Below, one piece after another: positions 60,683-64,000 of a stretch of DNA of 64,000 nt; within the stretch, counting starts at the first letter, position 1, and each line of letters opens with the position of its first letter. The position numbers and the translations under genes were made by a program. Below the pieces are notes generated by a model that was not told the origin of the DNA, did no database searches, and saw nothing but the letters and a program-made list of their open reading frames with translations. The DNA comes from Elizabethkingia sp. YR214 (GTDB lineage: Bacteria; Bacteroidota; Bacteroidia; Flavobacteriales; Weeksellaceae). The DNA lies in NCBI RefSeq assembly GCF_003058195.1, contig NZ_QBUH01000005.1:62001-126000 (forward strand), written 5' to 3'.

Positions 60683-60718
60683 AAAAAAAACATCTTCGTT
60701 TGAAGATGTTTTTTTTTG
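60683..60718 (-). terminator. Terminator after the S8 peptidase gene
   Basis: AAAAAACATCTTC / GAAGATGTTTTTT with a 4-nt loop and long A/T tails, 4 nt after the peptidase stop codon. It can act on either strand. Confidence 0.85.
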
Positions 60719-60721
60719 ATA

Positions 60722-62404
60722 TTATTTCTTAACCTTTGTTTTGGATTTTACAGGAAGTTTTTTCCCCGAACTGTAAAAGTTATTATAAGCATATTCTGCT
60801 GCCTTATAAAGATCCATTACACCTCCGGATCTGGACATATAATTGAATGTATTATTTACCTTACGCCCTTCGATACCAGCATCTGCTGTAGACTTATTCG
60901 CTGTTTTTACAATTGCCTCAATAATTTGGGCAGGTGTAAGTGTCGGCATATAAGCTAACAATACAGCCGCAGCCCCTGCAACAACTGGCGAAGCCATAGA
61001 AGTACCCTGAAGGTATTTATATTTACCATCTGGTACTGTAGAATATATTTTCTCTCCCGGGGCGAAAATATCTACCATTTTCTGGTTATAGTTGGAGAAT
61101 GAAGCTCTTAGTTTATTATTATCGTTTGTGCTTGCTCCAACAACAATTACATTATTTACAAAAGGTTTTTCATCTGCTGGGTCTTTAAAATTGGTAGGAA
61201 AAGCTACATGTTCACTAATGTCCTCCTCTTCGTTACCAGCTGCTTTTACTAAAAGTACACCTTTATCCTGTGCATACTTAAATGCTTCCCAAACTTTATC
61301 TTTGCCTGGAGAAACAGGCTTTCCAAAACTCATGTTTAGTACTTTTGCACCATTATCTACAGCATAGCGGATAGCATTTGCCACATCTTTATCACGTTCA
61401 TCACCATCCGGAACAGCTCTTACCGTCATAATCTTAGCGACTCTGGAAGCTACCCCGTACTGAACTTCTTTACCGTTTGGTAAACCTGCAATAATTCCTG
61501 AAACATGCGTACCATGCTCTGCATCCGGCCCTTCGTAATGGTTATTACCATATTTTGTTTCATTAATATCATTGTAGTTATCTCCTACAATAGAACGTGG
61601 GTCATAGTCCAGATTAAACTGTTTAGCTGCTTGTGTTTTATAATGCTTTATTCCTTCATCTATTTGTTCTGCAAAAACTTTCTGAAGATCATTACCACTT
61701 TTACCAGCCAGATCACCATCTTTCGTCATATTATCCAGAATACCTACATAATTAGCTTCAAGACCATCTTTAGGCACAATAGCTTTTACATTTTCAGGTG
61801 TTAAAGCTTTGCCCCCCAATAATCCTATAATTGCCGGGATTCTGTTTTTAAGCTCTGTATAAAACACATAATATTGCTGTGCTTCACCATTTTTTGCTGT
61901 ATAAATATCTTTCGACTTCATATACAGATCAAACTCCGCAAGCATTTTTGCCTGATTGGCTTTATTTGCGGCTGAATCAGCACCTTCAAAAAGAGGCTTG
62001 TATTTCTGGATTACTCTGGTCACTTCCTGAGTATCTACATCAACATCACCATTTTTACCCCCCTGGAAATTCCAACCGTGGATATCATCTACATAACCAT
62101 TACCATCATCATCAATTCCGTTACCCGGTATTTCTTTGGTATTGGCCCACATATTCTTTATAAGTCCCGGATGATCTACCTCTACTCCGCTATCCAAAAC
62201 ACCAACAATTACAGTTTGTGGTTTTAGTCCTTTTGATTCTAGGAACTTATAAGCTTTTTCAGTATTAACTCCGTAAACTTTGGTTGTAGCAAAATCTTTA
62301 TGATACCAGGTTTCCAAATCCTTATTTTGCTTATCGGAGGTTTCCTGTGAAAAACCAAAAGTAAATGCTGTCAGGAAAGCAGCACTTATAAAGAATTTTC
62401 TCAT
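60722..62404 (-). CDS. Secreted subtilisin-like serine peptidase (S8)
   Basis: A 560-aa protein with a signal peptide (MRKFFISAAFLTAFTFGFSQ). Catalytic triad blocks: Asp71 in VGVLDSGVEVDHPG, His in AEHGTHVSGIIAG near residue 296, Ser in GTSMASPVVAGAAA near 473. There is a large insertion (about 110-280) between Asp and His, as seen in other Bacteroidota S8 enzymes. No T9SS C-terminal domain is visible, so it is probably periplasmic or exported by another route. Confidence 0.9.
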   Translation of the reverse strand: MRKFFISAAFLTAFTFGFSQETSDKQNKDLETWYHKDFATTKVYGVNTEKAYKFLESKGLKPQTVIVGVLDSGVEVDHPGLIKNMWANTKEIPGNGIDDDGNGYVDDIHGWNFQGGKNGDVDVDTQEVTRVIQKYKPLFEGADSAANKANQAKMLAEFDLYMKSKDIYTAKNGEAQQYYVFYTELKNRIPAIIGLLGGKALTPENVKAIVPKDGLEANYVGILDNMTKDGDLAGKSGNDLQKVFAEQIDEGIKHYKTQAAKQFNLDYDPRSIVGDNYNDINETKYGNNHYEGPDAEHGTHVSGIIAGLPNGKEVQYGVASRVAKIMTVRAVPDGDERDKDVANAIRYAVDNGAKVLNMSFGKPVSPGKDKVWEAFKYAQDKGVLLVKAAGNEEEDISEHVAFPTNFKDPADEKPFVNNVIVVGASTNDNNKLRASFSNYNQKMVDIFAPGEKIYSTVPDGKYKYLQGTSMASPVVAGAAAVLLAYMPTLTPAQIIEAIVKTANKSTADAGIEGRKVNNTFNYMSRSGGVMDLYKAAEYAYNNFYSSGKKLPVKSKTKVKK

Positions 62405-62410
62405 AACTTT

Positions 62411-63019
62411 TTATTTAAAATTTTTAAGGTATGCTGCAGATTCCGGGCCAAGATTGCACAATAAGTCCACAATTGACAAATTTGAAATATAGCCTAGCTT
62501 ATCTGAAAATACCTGATAATATTCTTTTGAAGCTGGGTATGTATTCTTCTTTGCTGAAAATGAATCTCTAAAGTCAATAGCCTCAGGTTCTCTTTCATAC
62601 GTGGAAGTAGAAACATTGTTTTTCTCAGTCTTCAGTATTTTTAAAATAATATTTAAAGCCCGAAGGTTAAATTCCATTAAACTTTCTGTCTTAACGGAGT
62701 AAATATCTTCTAGCTGATGCTCGTAAAATTCGAAATAAGGAGAACTCTGATAAGCCGTTTTTATTGACTTCCAGTGCAGCTTTTGCCAATCCTCCGCATA
62801 AGAAATTTCCGTTTCTTTATACAATCTGCTTCCGGTATGCTTGGTCGGAATAATCAGCGCAAGCTTACCATTGGCACCATAAATTTCTGTACGGTTCCTG
62901 TAGGTTTGTTTAGGGAAGTTTTCCCACTCTTCAAATACAACATCATTATTCTCATCCAGATATTCTGCAAACCATTGTACTGGTGGCAAGTAGAATATCG
63001 GAAGAAGTACATTATTCAT
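62411..63019 (-). CDS. WbqC-like family protein
   Basis: About 202 aa from the ATG at 63019 (MNNVLLPIFYLPPVQWFA), chosen because the longer frame to 63091 lies inside lepB. WbqC-like features: YLPPVQWFA at the start, YRNRTEIYGANGKLALIIP near 41-59 and YAEDWQKLHWKSIKTAYQSSPYFEFY near 73-98. The family occurs in O-antigen and amino-sugar contexts, but its reaction is unclear. It overlaps the lepB stop by 8 nt, so the two are translationally coupled. Confidence 0.8.
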   Translation of the reverse strand: MNNVLLPIFYLPPVQWFAEYLDENNDVVFEEWENFPKQTYRNRTEIYGANGKLALIIPTKHTGSRLYKETEISYAEDWQKLHWKSIKTAYQSSPYFEFYEHQLEDIYSVKTESLMEFNLRALNIILKILKTEKNNVSTSTYEREPEAIDFRDSFSAKKNTYPASKEYYQVFSDKLGYISNLSIVDLLCNLGPESAAYLKNFK

Positions 63020-64000
63020 CTTCTTTCTTTTTCTTAAACATTTTAGTAAAATAATCCCATCCAAAGAACAATACCAATATAAGTACGGCAATCCACCAGT
63101 AAGATGTTTTGTTCATATCGCCTGTATTAGATGCTTTGAACATACGATCCCAGCGGACTTTCTTTGGCCCTTCATCAAAGACACCCTGTACGCTTAACCA
63201 TGTAAACATAGGCTTACCTACAATGTACTGCTCCGGAACGAATCCAAAGAAACGGGCATCAAGAGAAGCATCTCTGTTGTCCCCCATCATAAAGTAATAG
63301 TCCTGTTCTATAGTATACTGGCTAGATTCTTTACCATCGATAAAGATTTTACCATTTTTATTTTCCAGTTTGTGCCCTTCGTATTTATGAATAATCCATT
63401 GGTATTCAGGCAAATTATCTTTGTTTACAGCTACAACATCACCCTTTTTAGGAATTTTAAGCGGACCATACTGATCTGCATTCCATGGTTTATTAATAGG
63501 GAATATAGACTGAGCTGTATCGATTTTAGCTTTGGTTTGCTGATTGTAATAGCTAATTGCAGCTTCTCCTTTCGGATTGATGACTTCTTCCATCTTAGTT
63601 ACTTCCGGAAGGCTCTTTATTTCAGCAGCAGTTTTATCTGTTAATCCCTGGAACTGATAAACATATCCTCCTGTTGGCATTTCTCCTTCCTGTAAAGGTA
63701 AATAGCCATATACTTTCCAAAGACGGTTTACATCCAATGCAGAAGAAGTATATACTAAGTAAGAATGTTGTACTTCTGCATCACCCAATATTTTTTCAGG
63801 CTGATTATTTACAAATAACCTTCCGTTTCTCATTTCAATAACATCTCCCGGAACACCTACTACCCTTTTTACATAAGGATCTTTACGGTCTATTGCAACG
63901 TGTGCAGAGTCTCCAGGATAGTTGAATACCACAATATCATTTCTTTCTACCTTTTCCCAACCCGGAAGTCTGAAATAAGGAAGCTTTACACCATCTACAT
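63012..64000 (-). CDS. lepB: Signal peptidase I (C-terminal part; N terminus beyond the window)
   Basis: The frame runs to the window edge and encodes about 329 visible residues. Family boxes seen: RNDIVVFNYPGD (box C), YVKRVVGVPGDVIEM with the catalytic Lys (box D), and GDNRDASLDARFFGFV (box E). The SMxPT box with the catalytic Ser would lie outside. A large insertion separates boxes D and E, as is usual in Bacteroidota. A C-terminal transmembrane helix (YWWIAVLILVLFFGW) and basic tail end the protein. It removes signal peptides at the inner membrane. Confidence 0.9.
   Translation of the reverse strand, partial: VDGVKLPYFRLPGWEKVERNDIVVFNYPGDSAHVAIDRKDPYVKRVVGVPGDVIEMRNGRLFVNNQPEKILGDAEVQHSYLVYTSSALDVNRLWKVYGYLPLQEGEMPTGGYVYQFQGLTDKTAAEIKSLPEVTKMEEVINPKGEAAISYYNQQTKAKIDTAQSIFPINKPWNADQYGPLKIPKKGDVVAVNKDNLPEYQWIIHKYEGHKLENKNGKIFIDGKESSQYTIEQDYYFMMGDNRDASLDARFFGFVPEQYIVGKPMFTWLSVQGVFDEGPKKVRWDRMFKASNTGDMNKTSYWWIAVLILVLFFGWDYFTKMFKKKKEDE

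Overview
This AT-rich window comes from a member of the Bacteroidota, most likely a Weeksellaceae flavobacterium of the Chryseobacterium/Elizabethkingia type. The evidence is as follows. Translation starts lack Shine-Dalgarno sequences and sit behind A-rich leaders. Promoters match the phylum-specific -33 TTTG / -7 TAnnTTTG pattern. There are many lipoproteins with a Cys lipobox. The type VI secretion system (T6SS) is of the Bacteroidota subtype (iii), with TssN/O/P/R. A metallo-beta-lactamase very similar to the IND family of Chryseobacterium indologenes is also present. Family assignments were made by reading motifs, not by database search.

Layout. 1-7.1 kb holds miscellaneous genes: the end of a TPR-containing hydrolase, a CPBP protease, a GNAT, an alpha/beta hydrolase, a GH16 glucanase, a WG-repeat protein, a TetR-FabF operon and a DUF4377 lipoprotein. 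7.1-11.4 kb is a surface-protein cassette on the minus strand: a membrane TPR/LuxR-type regulator, a 67-aa peptide and a fimbrillin/FISUMP-type lipoprotein. 11.5-13.6 kb holds an outer-membrane-like protein and an Ntn hydrolase. 13.8-24.1 kb is a VgrG-led effector operon: VgrG, a Tle1-like lipase, a DUF2931 lipoprotein, a LysM-like protein, a DUF4280 PAAR-like protein, a 1019-aa unknown and a lipoprotein. 24.4-41.6 kb is the T6SS core: divergent hcp1, then clpV, tssC, tssB, tssK, tssN, tssG, tssF, tssE, a lytic transglycosylase, hcp2, tssR, tssP, two small membrane subunits and a LuxR-type regulator as first gene. 42.2-48.2 kb is an accessory block: serine hydrolase, two AraC regulators, the IND-like metallo-beta-lactamase and an agmatine deiminase-family protein. 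48.7-54.2 kb is a second surface-protein cassette paralogous to the first. 54.2-55.6 kb is decayed DNA with an integrase remnant. 55.66-56.05 kb carries four tandem tRNA-Asp genes. 56.1-64 kb is core-like: trxA, a cysteine desulfurase, a HAD-phosphatase/UbiA pair, an OmpA-like lipoprotein, a lipocalin-like lipoprotein, an S8 peptidase, WbqC and lepB.

How the parts fit. TssBC sheath, Hcp tube, VgrG/PAAR-like spike, TssEFGK baseplate, the TssN/O/P/R envelope complex and ClpV form a complete contractile injector. A transglycosylase encoded among the core genes probably opens the wall. The effector operon supplies a lipase with a likely lipoprotein antidote, and an uncharacterised large protein followed by another lipoprotein.

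Main novel observations. (1) An 18-bp sequence is identical upstream of both hcp genes, exactly 44 nt from a TAnnTTTG box in each case. (2) The T6SS-linked regulator has Asn in place of the receiver phospho-acceptor Asp. (3) Two paralogous regulator/peptide/fimbrillin cassettes lie on either side of the T6SS, each bracketed by a similar direct-repeat box. (4) The leader of the first cassette can fold into a perfect three-way junction. (5) An integrase remnant beside the tRNA-Asp array suggests that the DNA to its left is accessory.
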